A stretch of 64,000 nt of DNA, taken from positions 1,426,001 through 1,490,000 of the forward strand of contig NZ_JAFBBJ010000001.1 of NCBI RefSeq assembly GCF_016907085.1, in the 5' to 3' direction. The position numbers were made by a program, and so were the translations under genes. This stretch comes from Clavibacter michiganensis. Lineage in GTDB: Bacteria > Actinomycetota > Actinomycetes > Actinomycetales > Microbacteriaceae. The notes beneath the pieces were generated by a model, which did no database searches, had not been told where the DNA came from, and was given only the letters and a program-made list of their open reading frames with translations. Each line of letters begins with the position of its first letter. The stretch's first letter is position 1. Positions 20,599-29,845 of the stretch are shown in pieces.

Positions 20599-23500
20599 TC
20601 ACGCCTTGGGCGCCGACTCCTTCGCCGCCGGCGCCGGCTCCACCGTGAACACGGCGTCGAGCAGCTGCCGCACCCAGTCCACGAGCTCGGCATCGGGCAG
20701 CGGCTCGCCGTCGCGCTTGGGCAGCGGCACCATGACGGCGTTGGTCTGCGCGAAGAGCCGGCTGCCCGGGTACATGCGCTGCAGGCGCACCTGCTTGCTG
20801 TCGGCGAGGTCGGCCGGCGCGATGCGGAGGTTCGGGCCCATCGCGACGACCTCGCTGAGCCCGGCGCGCTGCGCCACGCGGCGCAGGCGCGAGACCCGCA
20901 CGAGGTTGTCGACCTCGACGGGCGGCTCGCCATACCGGTCGGACAGCTCCTCGATGACCCGGTCGATCTGGTCGTCGGTGGCCGTGGGCGACGCCGCGGT
21001 GGAGAGCTTCTGGTACGCCTCCAGCCGCAGCCGCTCGCTGTCCACGTACTCCTCGGGGATGTGCGCGTCGACCGGCAGCTCGAGCCGCAGCTCCGTCTGG
21101 CCCTCGGCGACGTCGCCGCGGAAGGTGGAGACGGCCTCGCCGATCATGCGCAGGTAGAGGTCGAAGCCGACGCCCTGGATGTGCCCGGACTGCTCGCCGC
21201 CCAGCAGGTTGCCGGCGCCGCGGATCTCGAGGTCCTTGAGCGCGACCTGCATGCCGGATCCCAGCTCGTTGTTCGCCGCGATGGTGGACAGCCGGTCGTG
21301 CGCCGTCTCGGACAGGGGCTTGTCGGCGTCGTAGAGGAAGTACGCGTACGCGCGCTCCCTGCCTCGGCCGACGCGCCCGCGCAGCTGGTGCAGCTGGCTG
21401 AGGCCGTACTTGTCGGCCCGGTCGATGATGAGCGTGTTGGCGTTCGCGATGTCGAGGCCGGTCTCGATGATGGTCGTCGAGACGAGCACGTCGAACTTGC
21501 GCTCCCAGAAGTCGACGATGACCTGCTCGAGCATCGCCTCGCTCATCTTGCCGTGGGCGACGGCGACGCGCGCCTCGGGCACGAGCTCCGCGAGCTCCGA
21601 CGCGACCCGGTTGATGCTCGACACGCGGTTGTGCACGAAGAACACCTGGCCCTCGCGCAGCAGCTCGCGGCGGATGGCGGCGGCGATCTGCTTCTCGCTG
21701 TTCGGCCCCACGAACGTGAGGATCGGGTGCCGGTCCTCCGGCGGCGTCGCGAGCGTCGACATCTCGCGGATGCCGGTGACCGCCATCTCGAGCGTGCGCG
21801 GGATCGGCGTGGCCGACATCGCGAGGATGTCGACGTTGGCCTTCAGCTTCTTCAGCGCGTCCTTGTGCTCGACGCCGAACCGCTGCTCCTCGTCGATGAT
21901 GACGAGCCCCACGTCCTTGAACGCGATGTTGCCCGTGAGGAGCCGGTGCGTGCCGATGACCACGTCGACCGAGCCGTCCTCGAGGCCCTTGACGGTCTCG
22001 CGCGACTCCTTCTCCGACTGGAAGCGGCTGAGCTGCCGGAGATGCACCGGGAATCCGGCGAAGCGCTCGGAGAAGGTCTCGAAGTGCTGCTTCACGAGCA
22101 GCGTGGTCGGCACGAGCATCACGACCTGCTTGCCGTCCTGCACGGCCTTGAACGCGGCGCGCACGGCGATCTCGGTCTTGCCGAAGCCGACGTCGCCCGA
22201 CACCAGCCGGTCCATGGGGATGGGGCTCTCCATGTCGCGCTTGACCTCGTCGATGACGGTGAGCTGGTCGGGCGTCTCCATGAAGGGGAACGCCTCCTCG
22301 AGCTCGCGCTGCCACGGGGTGTCCGGCGGGAAGGAGTGCCCGCGCGACGCCATGCGCGCGGAGTAGAGCTTCACGAGCTCGACCGCGATGTCGCGGACGG
22401 CCCGGCGGGCCTTGCCCTTCGCCGCGGCCCAGTCGCTGCCGCCCATCTTGCTGAGGGCGGGCTCCTCCCCGCCGACGTAGCGGCTGAGCAGGTCGAGCTG
22501 GTCGGTGGGCACGAAGAGCTTGTCGCCCGGGTAGCCGCGCTTCGAGGGCGCGTACTCGATGACGAGGTACTCGCGCCGGGTCTTCACGGCGTTGCGGCCG
22601 CCGGAGGAGACCTCGCGCTGCGTGAGCTCGACGAACTTCCCGATGCCGTGCGTGGTGTGCACGACGTGGTCGCCGGGCTTGAGCTGCAGCGGATCCACGA
22701 CGTTCTTGCGCCGCGTGGCGAGCTTCTTGACCTGGCGGCTGTCGTACCCGGCGGCGCGCCCGTAGAACTCGCTCTCGGTGAGGAGCGCGAGCTTGACCTC
22801 GGGCATCTCGAAGCCCGCGTCGATGGCCGAGCGGAGCAGGTAGGCGATGCCGGGCTCGGGCTCGGCGGGGAACTCCTCGACCACGCGCGCCGGGACGCCC
22901 GCCTCGCGCAGCACGGTGTCGGCGCGCTCGACGAGGCCGGATCCCTGGGCCACGACGCCCACGCTCCACCCGGCCGCGAGGCGCTCGCGCACGTGCTCGA
23001 TGGCGCCGTCGGCGTTGCCCGCGAAGCTCGGCACGGGATCCGCCTGGATGCGCACGGTCATGACCTCGTCGATCCCCAGGTCCTCCGGGAGCACGTCGGT
23101 GGCCTGGAAGCCCGAGAGGGTCCACCAGCGGCGGGGGCCGCGGGCATCCCGCAGGCGGCCGAGCGAGAGGAAGTCGCCGGACGCGAGGTCGATGGGCGCC
23201 TGCGCGCCCGCCGTGGCGGCGTTCCACGCGGCGTCGAGGAACTCGCGGTTGGTGTCGGCGAGGCTCTGCGCGCGGGTGGAGACGCGCTCGGGCGAGACGA
23301 CGGCGATGGCCGCGTCCACCGGCAGGTAGTGCGTGACGGGCACGAGCCGGTCGACGAGCGCGGGAGCCAGCGACTCCATGCCCTCCACCGGGATGCCCTC
23401 GGCGATCTTCGCGAGCATCTGCTGCAGGTTCGGGAACTCGTGCTGCATCTCGCGGGCGCGCTGGCGCACGGGCGCGCTCAGCAGCAGCTCGCGGCTGGGC

Positions 23501-24303
23501 GGCAGCTCGACCGAGGTGATCTCCTCCTCGAGCGAGCGCTGGTCGGCGACCGCGAACGGCCGCATCTGGTCGACCTCGTCGCCGAAGAACTCGACGCGCA
23601 CGGGGTGGTCGGAGACGGGCGGGAAGACGTCGAGGATCCCGCCGCGCACCGCGAACTCGCCGCGGCGCGTGACCATGTCGACGCGCGAGTACGCGAGGTC
23701 GACGAGCCGGACGGCCAGCTCGGAGAGGTCGTGGCCGCGGCTGCCGGTGGCGAGCTGCACGGGCGCGAGCTCCGTGAGGTTGTCGGCGACGGGCTGGAGG
23801 GCCGCGCGCACCGAGGCGACGATGACGAGCGGGCGCACCTGGTCGGCGGGCACCTCGCGGGCGCCCTGGCCGAGCGCGGCGTGCCACTGCTCCATGCGGC
23901 GCAGCGCGTGGATCCGCTTGCCCACGATCTCGGCGCTCGGGCTGAGGCGCTCGTGCGGCAGCGTCTCCCACGCGGGGAACTCGAGGATCTCGGCGTCCGG
24001 GAGCACCGCGTCGAGGCTGCGGCGCATGCCCTCGGACTCGCGGCCGGTGGCGGTGACGACGAAGAGGCACCCCGGGATGCCGCGCTGGATGCGTTGGCGG
24101 AGGAGCCCCGCGAGCAGCGGCCCCTGGAGCCCCTCGGTGAGGGAGAAGTCGGCGTCGCGGGAGGCCGATGCGAGGGCGTCGTCGAACGTGGAGGCGCGCG
24201 AGAGCGCCGGGATCAAGCCCTGGAGGATCACCAGATGATCGTACGCGCCACCGCCGACAGGGCCGGCGTCGTCCGCCGAGGGCGGACGCGCGGGCTGCAC
24301 CAC
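20599..24303 (-). CDS. mfd: Transcription-repair coupling factor Mfd
   Basis: A protein of about 1,234 residues that releases RNA polymerase stalled at DNA lesions and recruits UvrA. The order is as expected: UvrB-homology region, RNAP-interaction domain (LKPGDHVVHTTHGIGKF), translocase with Walker A GDVGFGKTE (near 700) and DEEQRFG (near 805), the second RecA-like half (RGRVGRGRERAYAYF), and the C-terminal D7 domain. Start: GTG 24303, 17 bases after the pth stop, with GGCGGG upstream; GTG 24231, just before ILQGLIPALSR where family similarity seems to begin, is a serious alternative (1,210 residues). Probably cotranscribed with pth. Confidence 0.95.
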   Translation of the reverse strand: MVQPARPPSADDAGPVGGGAYDHLVILQGLIPALSRASTFDDALASASRDADFSLTEGLQGPLLAGLLRQRIQRGIPGCLFVVTATGRESEGMRRSLDAVLPDAEILEFPAWETLPHERLSPSAEIVGKRIHALRRMEQWHAALGQGAREVPADQVRPLVIVASVRAALQPVADNLTELAPVQLATGSRGHDLSELAVRLVDLAYSRVDMVTRRGEFAVRGGILDVFPPVSDHPVRVEFFGDEVDQMRPFAVADQRSLEEEITSVELPPSRELLLSAPVRQRAREMQHEFPNLQQMLAKIAEGIPVEGMESLAPALVDRLVPVTHYLPVDAAIAVVSPERVSTRAQSLADTNREFLDAAWNAATAGAQAPIDLASGDFLSLGRLRDARGPRRWWTLSGFQATDVLPEDLGIDEVMTVRIQADPVPSFAGNADGAIEHVRERLAAGWSVGVVAQGSGLVERADTVLREAGVPARVVEEFPAEPEPGIAYLLRSAIDAGFEMPEVKLALLTESEFYGRAAGYDSRQVKKLATRRKNVVDPLQLKPGDHVVHTTHGIGKFVELTQREVSSGGRNAVKTRREYLVIEYAPSKRGYPGDKLFVPTDQLDLLSRYVGGEEPALSKMGGSDWAAAKGKARRAVRDIAVELVKLYSARMASRGHSFPPDTPWQRELEEAFPFMETPDQLTVIDEVKRDMESPIPMDRLVSGDVGFGKTEIAVRAAFKAVQDGKQVVMLVPTTLLVKQHFETFSERFAGFPVHLRQLSRFQSEKESRETVKGLEDGSVDVVIGTHRLLTGNIAFKDVGLVIIDEEQRFGVEHKDALKKLKANVDILAMSATPIPRTLEMAVTGIREMSTLATPPEDRHPILTFVGPNSEKQIAAAIRRELLREGQVFFVHNRVSSINRVASELAELVPEARVAVAHGKMSEAMLEQVIVDFWERKFDVLVSTTIIETGLDIANANTLIIDRADKYGLSQLHQLRGRVGRGRERAYAYFLYDADKPLSETAHDRLSTIAANNELGSGMQVALKDLEIRGAGNLLGGEQSGHIQGVGFDLYLRMIGEAVSTFRGDVAEGQTELRLELPVDAHIPEEYVDSERLRLEAYQKLSTAASPTATDDQIDRVIEELSDRYGEPPVEVDNLVRVSRLRRVAQRAGLSEVVAMGPNLRIAPADLADSKQVRLQRMYPGSRLFAQTNAVMVPLPKRDGEPLPDAELVDWVRQLLDAVFTVEPAPAAKESAPKA

Positions 24304-24319
24304 GGGCCCGCCGCGCGGA

Positions 24320-24907
24320 TCAGGACGCGGCGGTGTGGAAGCGCAGCTGCGCCGCGATGAGGCCGTCGGAGGCGATCATCTCGACGGCGTCGGCCGCGTC
24401 CTCCAGCACGTTGGGCAGCACCTGCCGCTCGGTGGAGGAGAAGGGCTTCAGCACGAAGTCGGCGGCGTCCTGGCGGCCGGGCGGGCGGCCGATGCCGATG
24501 CGCACGCGCGTGAAGTCGCCCGTGCCGGCGGAGGAGATGATGTCGCGGATACCGTTGTGGCCGCCGTGGCCGCCGCCCTGCTTGAGCTTCATGGAGTCGA
24601 ACGGGATGTCGAGCTCGTCGTGCGCGACCACGAGCTGCGCGGGCTCGAGCGAGAAGTACTTGAGGAGGTTCGCGACCGGCCCGCCGGACAGGTTCATGAA
24701 CGAGCTCGGCTTCGCGAGGATGAGCTTCGGCCCGCCGGGGACCGCGCGCCCCTCGGCGACCTGCGCGTTGGCGCGGTGCGAGCGGAAGGTGGCGCGCATC
24801 CGGTCGGCGAGCACGTCGAGCGCCATCTGGCCGACGTTGTGCCGCGTGCCCGCGTACTGCGGGCCGGGGTTGCCGAGGCCGACCACGAGCAGGGTCCGGT
24901 CGTCCAC
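24320..24907 (-). CDS. pth: Peptidyl-tRNA hydrolase
   Basis: A 195-residue enzyme that frees tRNA from peptidyl-tRNAs dropped by ribosomes. VVGLGNPGPQYAGTRHNVGQM holds the conserved Asn and catalytic His; KPSSFMNLSGGPV and the block HDELDIPFDSMKLKQGGGHGGHNGIRD are diagnostic. Start GTG 24907 has GAGGAG 7 bases upstream. It follows rplY, as in many Gram-positive genomes, but a hairpin at 24950-25000 separates them. mfd follows 16 bases after the stop. Confidence 0.95.
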   Translation of the reverse strand: MDDRTLLVVGLGNPGPQYAGTRHNVGQMALDVLADRMRATFRSHRANAQVAEGRAVPGGPKLILAKPSSFMNLSGGPVANLLKYFSLEPAQLVVAHDELDIPFDSMKLKQGGGHGGHNGIRDIISSAGTGDFTRVRIGIGRPPGRQDAADFVLKPFSSTERQVLPNVLEDAADAVEMIASDGLIAAQLRFHTAAS

Positions 24908-24949
24908 GTGCGCTCTCCTCGTCCGTCGATCGCATCCGGGGCGGATGCG

Positions 24950-25000
24950 CGGAGCCCGCCGGCCGCTGCCGGTGTCCCGGACGGCGGCCGACGGGCTCCG
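24950..25000 (-). terminator. Terminator-like hairpin after rplY
   Basis: Arms cggagcccg (24950-24958) and cgggctccg (24992-25000), with inner complementary segments, form a long interrupted stem between the rplY stop and the pth start. Confidence 0.55.
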
Positions 25001-25046
25001 TGGTGCTGTCGTGCTGGTCGTGCGTGCGGCCGGGGCCGCGGGGATG

Positions 25047-25691
25047 CTACTTGTCGTCGCCCGACTGGTCGCCGGTGGCGCCGTCGTCGGTGACCGCGAC
25101 GTCCGCGTCGCCCTCGGCCACGACGTCCTCGTCGACCGCGTCGGTCGTGAGGTCGAGCTGCGGCACGGAGATCGCGACCACGAGGGTCTCGGGGTCGGTG
25201 ACGAGGTTGGCGCCGGCGGGGAGGTCGACCTGGCCGGCCGTGACCTGGGTGCCCTCCTCGAAGCCCTCGATGGAGACGGTGAAGCGCTCCGGGATGTGGG
25301 TGGCCTCGACGTCGACCGTGATGGACGTGTTCTCGAGGTTGTGGATCGTGCCGGGGTAGGACTCGCCCTCGACGTGGATCGGGACCTCGACCTCGACGCG
25401 CTCGCCACGGCGGACGACGATGAGGTCGACGTGCTCGATGATCTGGCGGACGGGGTCCTTCTGGACGTCCTTCACGAGCACCAGCTGGGGCGTGCCCGCG
25501 ATGTCGAGCGTGATGATCTGGTTGGCCTTGCGGATGATGAGCATGAGCTCGTGGCCCGGCAGCGTGACGTGCTGCGGGTCGGTGCCGTGGCCGTAGATGA
25601 CCGCGGGGATCTTGCCGATCGCGCGGATCTTGCGGGCCGCGCCCTTGCCGAACTGCGTGCGCAGCTCCGCGGAGAGGTTGTTGTCCACCAT
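25047..25691 (-). CDS. rplY: 50S ribosomal protein L25 / general stress protein Ctc
   Basis: A 214-residue two-domain L25 (CTC/TL5 type) that binds 5S rRNA. The N-terminal RNA-binding domain starts with LRTQFGKGAARKIRAIGKIPAVIYGHG; the C-terminal TL5 domain (about 100-190) is followed by an acidic, Asp-rich tail. ATG 25691 is chosen by homology, since upstream codons are low complexity. A leader of about 160 bases separates it from the -10-like TAGCAT at 25858-25863. Confidence 0.93.
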   Translation of the reverse strand: MVDNNLSAELRTQFGKGAARKIRAIGKIPAVIYGHGTDPQHVTLPGHELMLIIRKANQIITLDIAGTPQLVLVKDVQKDPVRQIIEHVDLIVVRRGERVEVEVPIHVEGESYPGTIHNLENTSITVDVEATHIPERFTVSIEGFEEGTQVTAGQVDLPAGANLVTDPETLVVAISVPQLDLTTDAVDEDVVAEGDADVAVTDDGATGDQSGDDK

Positions 25692-25857
25692 GGTGTCGCT
25701 CCAATTGCGGCCCGTGAGGGCTCGCGTCGTGTGTCTGTGTCTGCTCGAACGCTTGCGCGTGAGGAATGAGGTGCGAGCCCCGTCCACCGCGTCGATAACG
25801 GACCGCCGCCGCGCTCGCGCACGGCTCCTGCGATCCCTCGCCGAAGTTCAACCCCCG

Positions 25858-25863
25858 ATGCTA
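25858..25863 (-). promoter_or_regulatory. Putative -10 element of rplY
   Basis: TAGCAT on the minus strand overlaps the stop codon of the kinase-oxidoreductase fusion gene. It would give an rplY leader of about 160 bases. Confidence 0.35.
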
Positions 25864-27786
25864 CCGGACGGACGGGTCCCCGGTCGACGCGTCGGGGGCG
25901 GCCGCCGGCGACGGGGATCCCGGCGCGGGCGGCGTGGACTGGCCGACCCGGAGCCGCAGGCCGTCGTGGACCCCGTCGACGACGTCCTCGAACGCGACCG
26001 GTGCGCCCAGCGTGGCCGAGACGTAGACGCTCACCACGGTCGCGAGCGAGAGGAACGCGTCGTCGACCGTGACCCCGGCCGGGCGACCGGTGCGCAGCGC
26101 GTCGGCGATGTCGTCGTACTGCCGGTAGTGGCCCTCGAGGTACGTGTTGTCGAGGCGCGGCGAGCGCGGCAGGTCGGCGGCGTGGATCTCCAGCTCGGCG
26201 TCGTTGCGCACGTCCGCCTGGGCGGGCACGCCCGACTCGGGCGCCGCGTGGAAGTAGGTGAGGGACCCGGCCTCGATGACCGCGGATCCCCGCGTGCCCT
26301 GCACCTGCACGCGGGTGTCGAGGCCCGGGTACCCGGCGGTGGTCGCCTGCAGCGTGGCGAGGGCGCCGGAGGCGAAGCGGATCACGGCGACCGCGACGTC
26401 CTCGACCTCGATGCCGTCGTGCGCGAGCAGCGCGGTCTGCGCGTAGACCTCGACCGGTCGGCCGAGGTAGGAGACGAGCAGGTCGAGCGTGTGCACGCCC
26501 TGGTTCATCAGGGCGCCGCCGCCGTCGAGGTCCCATGTGCCGCGCCAGTGGCCGGAGTCGTAGAAGCCCTGGCTGCGCCACCACGGCGCGCTGGCGACCG
26601 CGGTGGTGAGGCGGCCGAGGCGGCCGGAGCGCACGGCGCGGTCGACGATCACGCTCGACGGGTTGAAGCGGTGCTGGCTGATGACGGTCGAGAGGATCCC
26701 CCGCCCGGCGGCCTCGCGCGCGAGCTCGGCGATGCGGCGGCCGCGCGCCAGGTCGACGTCGAGCGGCTTCTCGATGACCACGTGGAGGCCGGCGGCGAGC
26801 GCCTCCTCGGCGAGGCCGATGTGCAGGCCGCTGGGGGTGCAGATGACGACGAGCTCGGCGGCGTCGGCGCGGATCATGTCGCCGAGGTGCGCGAAGACGC
26901 GCGGGCGGGCGGCGCGCAGCTCGTCGACCACCACGTCGGCGAGCTCCTCGGCCGTGGCGTCCGCGACGTCGACGAGCGCGGCGACGCGGAACTCGGGGTG
27001 CTCGGCGAGGACGCGCGCGTGGTGCGTGCCGATGACGCCGCAGCCGACGATCGCGACGCGGATGGGCTCGTGCACGGCGGCGGCGGGGGCGCCCTCCGGG
27101 CCCGCGGACGGTGCCGCGTCGGCGCGGTGCACGTCCGCCCGGGGCACGTCGGCCTCGGACCGCGCCTCCCGGACGACCGCGGGGACGTCCGCCTCGGGCA
27201 CCGCGGCCGCGGGCTCGGTCGAGGTGGCCGGCTCCTCGTCGACCCGGCCCGGGGACGCCGTGCGACCGCCCGGCAGCAGCTCGCGGACCGCCGCGTCGGC
27301 GAGGGCGACGGGATCGTCGGTGATGTCGAGGGTGATGCCCTGCTCGTCGTCGCCGAGCGGCTCGAGCGTGCGCAGCTGCGACGCGAGGAGGCTCGACGGC
27401 ATGAAGTGGCCCTCGCGGCCGCCCAGGCGCTCGGCGAGCAGATCGTGGTCGCCGGCGAGGTGCACGAAGACGGCGTCCGGCGCGGCGGCGCGGAGGATGT
27501 CGCGGTAGGAGCGCTTCAGCGCGCTGCACGCGACGACCGGCCCGCCCTCGGGGCGACCGGCGAGCACGCGGCCGACCTCCTCGAGCCAGGGTCGGCGGTC
27601 GTCGTCGTCGAGCGCGTGGCCCTCGGCCATCTTGCGGCGGTTGGCCTCGGGGTGCAGGTCGTCGCCGTCGATGAAGGGGACGCCCGCGTCCTGGGCGAGG
27701 ATCTCGCCCACCGTCGACTTCCCGGATCCGGAGACCCCCATCACGATCACGGGCGGGAACGGGCGGACGGCGTCGATGCGGATCAC
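25861..27786 (-). CDS. Gluconokinase fused to a Gfo/Idh/MocA-family oxidoreductase
   Basis: A 641-residue bifunctional protein. Residues 8-172 are a complete GntK-type gluconokinase: Walker A GVSGSGKST (17-25), DGDDLHPEANRRKM, CSALKRSYRD and GHFMPSSLLASQL; it would make 6-phosphogluconate. An Ala/Glu/Val-rich linker (about 173-240) leads to an NAD(P)-dependent dehydrogenase of the Gfo/Idh/MocA family (about 242-610) with VAIVGCGVIGTHHARVL and IEKPLDVD. The oxidoreductase substrate is unknown; a sugar or polyol acid is likely. There is no stop codon or frame change between the two parts. GTG 27786 is the start used. Divergent from gnd, whose product uses 6-phosphogluconate. Confidence 0.88.
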   Translation of the reverse strand: MIRIDAVRPFPPVIVMGVSGSGKSTVGEILAQDAGVPFIDGDDLHPEANRRKMAEGHALDDDDRRPWLEEVGRVLAGRPEGGPVVACSALKRSYRDILRAAAPDAVFVHLAGDHDLLAERLGGREGHFMPSSLLASQLRTLEPLGDDEQGITLDITDDPVALADAAVRELLPGGRTASPGRVDEEPATSTEPAAAVPEADVPAVVREARSEADVPRADVHRADAAPSAGPEGAPAAAVHEPIRVAIVGCGVIGTHHARVLAEHPEFRVAALVDVADATAEELADVVVDELRAARPRVFAHLGDMIRADAAELVVICTPSGLHIGLAEEALAAGLHVVIEKPLDVDLARGRRIAELAREAAGRGILSTVISQHRFNPSSVIVDRAVRSGRLGRLTTAVASAPWWRSQGFYDSGHWRGTWDLDGGGALMNQGVHTLDLLVSYLGRPVEVYAQTALLAHDGIEVEDVAVAVIRFASGALATLQATTAGYPGLDTRVQVQGTRGSAVIEAGSLTYFHAAPESGVPAQADVRNDAELEIHAADLPRSPRLDNTYLEGHYRQYDDIADALRTGRPAGVTVDDAFLSLATVVSVYVSATLGAPVAFEDVVDGVHDGLRLRVGQSTPPAPGSPSPAAAPDASTGDPSVR

Positions 27787-27840
27787 TCCCTGCGGTTCGG
27801 TGAGGAACTCGTGCGGCGCTCCGTGTGGGTGCGCTCATCC

Positions 27841-27846
27841 ATCCTA
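27841..27846 (-). promoter_or_regulatory. Putative -10 element of the gluconokinase fusion gene
   Basis: TAGGAT on the minus strand, 54 bases before the GTG start and about 45 bases from the oppositely directed gnd -10 element. Confidence 0.4.
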
Positions 27847-27890
27847 CGAGACGCTCCCCGACGCCCCGCTGACGGTCGGGGGCCCGGGCG

Positions 27891-27896
27891 TAGCCT
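27891..27896 (+). promoter_or_regulatory. Putative promoter (-10) of gnd
   Basis: TAGCCT lies 29 bases before the gnd ATG, with CTGACG 16 bases further upstream as a possible -35. A strong ribosome site, AAGGAGG, follows. Confidence 0.5.
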
Positions 27897-27925
27897 GAGG
27901 ACGACTGTCGACAAGGAGGCATCAG

Positions 27926-29380
27926 ATGTCAGATGACCAGCAGGCCACGGCGAACATCGGGGTGGTGGGGCTCGCGGTGATGGGGTCGAACCTCGCCCGC
28001 AACCTCGCCAGCCGCGAGGGCAACACGGTCGCGGTGTACAACCGCACGACCCAGAAGACCACCGACCTCGTCGAGGAGCACCCCGAGGCGGGCTTCGTCG
28101 CCGCCACCACGATCGAGGAGTTCGCCGCCTCGCTGCAGCGCCCCCGCACCGCGATCATCATGGTCAAGGCCGGACGCGGCACGGACGCCGTCATCGAGCA
28201 GCTCACCGAGGCGTTCGAGGAGGGCGACATCATCGTCGACGGCGGCAACGCGCTGTTCACCGACACGATCCGCCGCGAGAAGGAGGTCCGCGCGAAGGGC
28301 CTCCACTTCGTCGGCGCCGGCATCTCCGGCGGCGAGGAGGGCGCGCTCAAGGGCCCGAGCATCATGCCCGGCGGCACGGCCGAGGCGTACGAGACGCTCG
28401 GCCCCATCCTCGAGTCGATCGCCGCGGTCGCGGAGGGCAAGCCCTGCGTCACCCACATCGGCACCGACGGCGCCGGGCACTTCGTGAAGATGATCCACAA
28501 CGGCATCGAGTACGCCGACATGCAGCTCATCGCGGAGTCCTTCGACCTGCTGCGCCGCGTCGGCGGCCACGAGCCGGACGCCATCGCGGACGTGTTCGAG
28601 GAGTGGAACGGGGGCGACCTCGAGTCGTACCTCATCGAGATCACCGCCGAGGTGCTCCGGCAGAAGGACGCGTCGACCGGCAAGCCGCTCGTCGACGTCA
28701 TCGTCGACCAGGCCGGATCCAAGGGCACGGGCGTCTGGACCGTGCAGAACTCGGTGGGCCTCGGCGTGCCGGTGGGCGGGATCGCGGAGGCCGTGTTCGC
28801 GCGCGCCGTGTCCTCGAAGCCCGAGCAGCGCAAGGCCGTGCAAGCCACCATCACGCGCCGTCCCGAGATCCAGCCCGCGGGCGACACCTTCGAGGACGAC
28901 GTGCGCGCCGCGCTCTACGCGAGCAAGGTCGTCGCGTACGCGCAGGGCTTCGACGCGATCATCGCGGGCGCGAAGGAGTACGGCTGGGACATCGACAAGG
29001 GCAAGGTCGCGGAGATCTGGCGCGGCGGCTGCATCATCCGCGCCCAGTTCCTCAACCGCATCGTCGAGGCGTACGAGAAGGACGCAGGGCTCGCGACGCT
29101 GCTCGAGGACCCGTACTTCGCCAAGGCCGTCGCCGACGGCGAGCAGGCCTGGCGCCGGGTCGTCTCGGTCGCCGCGCTGTCGGGGATCCCGGTGCCCGGC
29201 TTCGCGTCGGCGCTGAGCTACTACGACTCGCTCGCCTCCGAGCGCCTACCCGCCGCCCTCGTACAGGGACAGCGCGACTTCTTCGGCGCGCACACGTACC
29301 ACCGCACCGACAAGGAGGGCACCTTCCACACGCTGTGGTCCGGCGACCGCTCCGAGGTCGAGGCGGAGGACACGCACTAG
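27926..29380 (+). CDS. gnd: 6-phosphogluconate dehydrogenase, decarboxylating
   Basis: A 484-residue oxidative pentose-phosphate enzyme that turns 6-phosphogluconate into ribulose 5-phosphate, CO2 and NAD(P)H. The Rossmann motif GLAVMGSNLARNLA is followed by VDGGNALFTDT, GAGISGGEEGALKGPSIMPGG and HNGIEYADMQLIAE, which hold the substrate and catalytic residues. The length fits the long, dimeric form. Start ATG 27926 has AAGGAGG at good spacing. It lies opposite the gluconokinase gene, so gluconate conversion and oxidation are encoded side by side. Confidence 0.96.
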   Translation: MSDDQQATANIGVVGLAVMGSNLARNLASREGNTVAVYNRTTQKTTDLVEEHPEAGFVAATTIEEFAASLQRPRTAIIMVKAGRGTDAVIEQLTEAFEEGDIIVDGGNALFTDTIRREKEVRAKGLHFVGAGISGGEEGALKGPSIMPGGTAEAYETLGPILESIAAVAEGKPCVTHIGTDGAGHFVKMIHNGIEYADMQLIAESFDLLRRVGGHEPDAIADVFEEWNGGDLESYLIEITAEVLRQKDASTGKPLVDVIVDQAGSKGTGVWTVQNSVGLGVPVGGIAEAVFARAVSSKPEQRKAVQATITRRPEIQPAGDTFEDDVRAALYASKVVAYAQGFDAIIAGAKEYGWDIDKGKVAEIWRGGCIIRAQFLNRIVEAYEKDAGLATLLEDPYFAKAVADGEQAWRRVVSVAALSGIPVPGFASALSYYDSLASERLPAALVQGQRDFFGAHTYHRTDKEGTFHTLWSGDRSEVEAEDTH

Positions 29381-29399
29381 CGGCCAGCCGACCGTCGCC

Positions 29400-29434
29400 G
29401 ACGCCCCGCCGCCCATCCCGGGCGGCGGGGCGTC
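29400..29434 (+). terminator. Terminator of gnd
   Basis: A perfect 15-bp stem (gacgccccgccgccc and its complement) with a 5-base loop begins 20 bases after the gnd stop. Confidence 0.8.
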
Positions 29435-29450
29435 TGTCACACTGGGGCGG

Positions 29451-29825
29451 ATGGACGAGGACGAGCACCCGGAGCTCGCGGGCTATGAGCCGCACCGCCC
29501 GCGGAGCCTGCGCAGCAAGCGCACCCTGCTCGTGATGCGCGTGGTCGTCGTGGTCGGGATCGTGAGCCTGCTTCTCCCCGGCGTCGTCACCATGGTGCGC
29601 GTGGGCGCGAGCACGGCCGACATGGCCTGCGCCGACTTCGTGGCGTACGAGCGGCCCGACTCCCCCTCCTACGAGGTGCGGTTCCAGCTGTTCGGCCCCG
29701 GCGTGGTGGGCTACGAGTGCTACACGAAGTACGCCTTCGGCGGCGACGAGCACATCACGTCGCTCGGGCTCATCCCCTCGGGTCGCGTCGCGCGCGAGGT
29801 CGTCGAGCGGAACTCGCGGGACTGA
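29451..29825 (+). CDS. Small membrane-anchored protein, unknown
   Basis: A 124-residue protein with one membrane helix (about 26-46) after a basic cytoplasmic tail, then a short extracytoplasmic domain with two cysteines (MACADF, YECYTKYAFGG) that could form a disulfide. No family is recognised. CACACT sits 7 bases before the ATG and resembles a leaderless -10. It is convergent with prs. Confidence 0.7.
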   Translation: MDEDEHPELAGYEPHRPRSLRSKRTLLVMRVVVVVGIVSLLLPGVVTMVRVGASTADMACADFVAYERPDSPSYEVRFQLFGPGVVGYECYTKYAFGGDEHITSLGLIPSGRVAREVVERNSRD

Positions 29826-29845
29826 TCCTGGAGCCGGCGCTGGTC

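Noticed and set aside
21061..24360. A frame of about 1,100 codons on the plus strand across mfd
   Set aside because: Antisense shadow of mfd, with low-complexity composition and no recognised motif.
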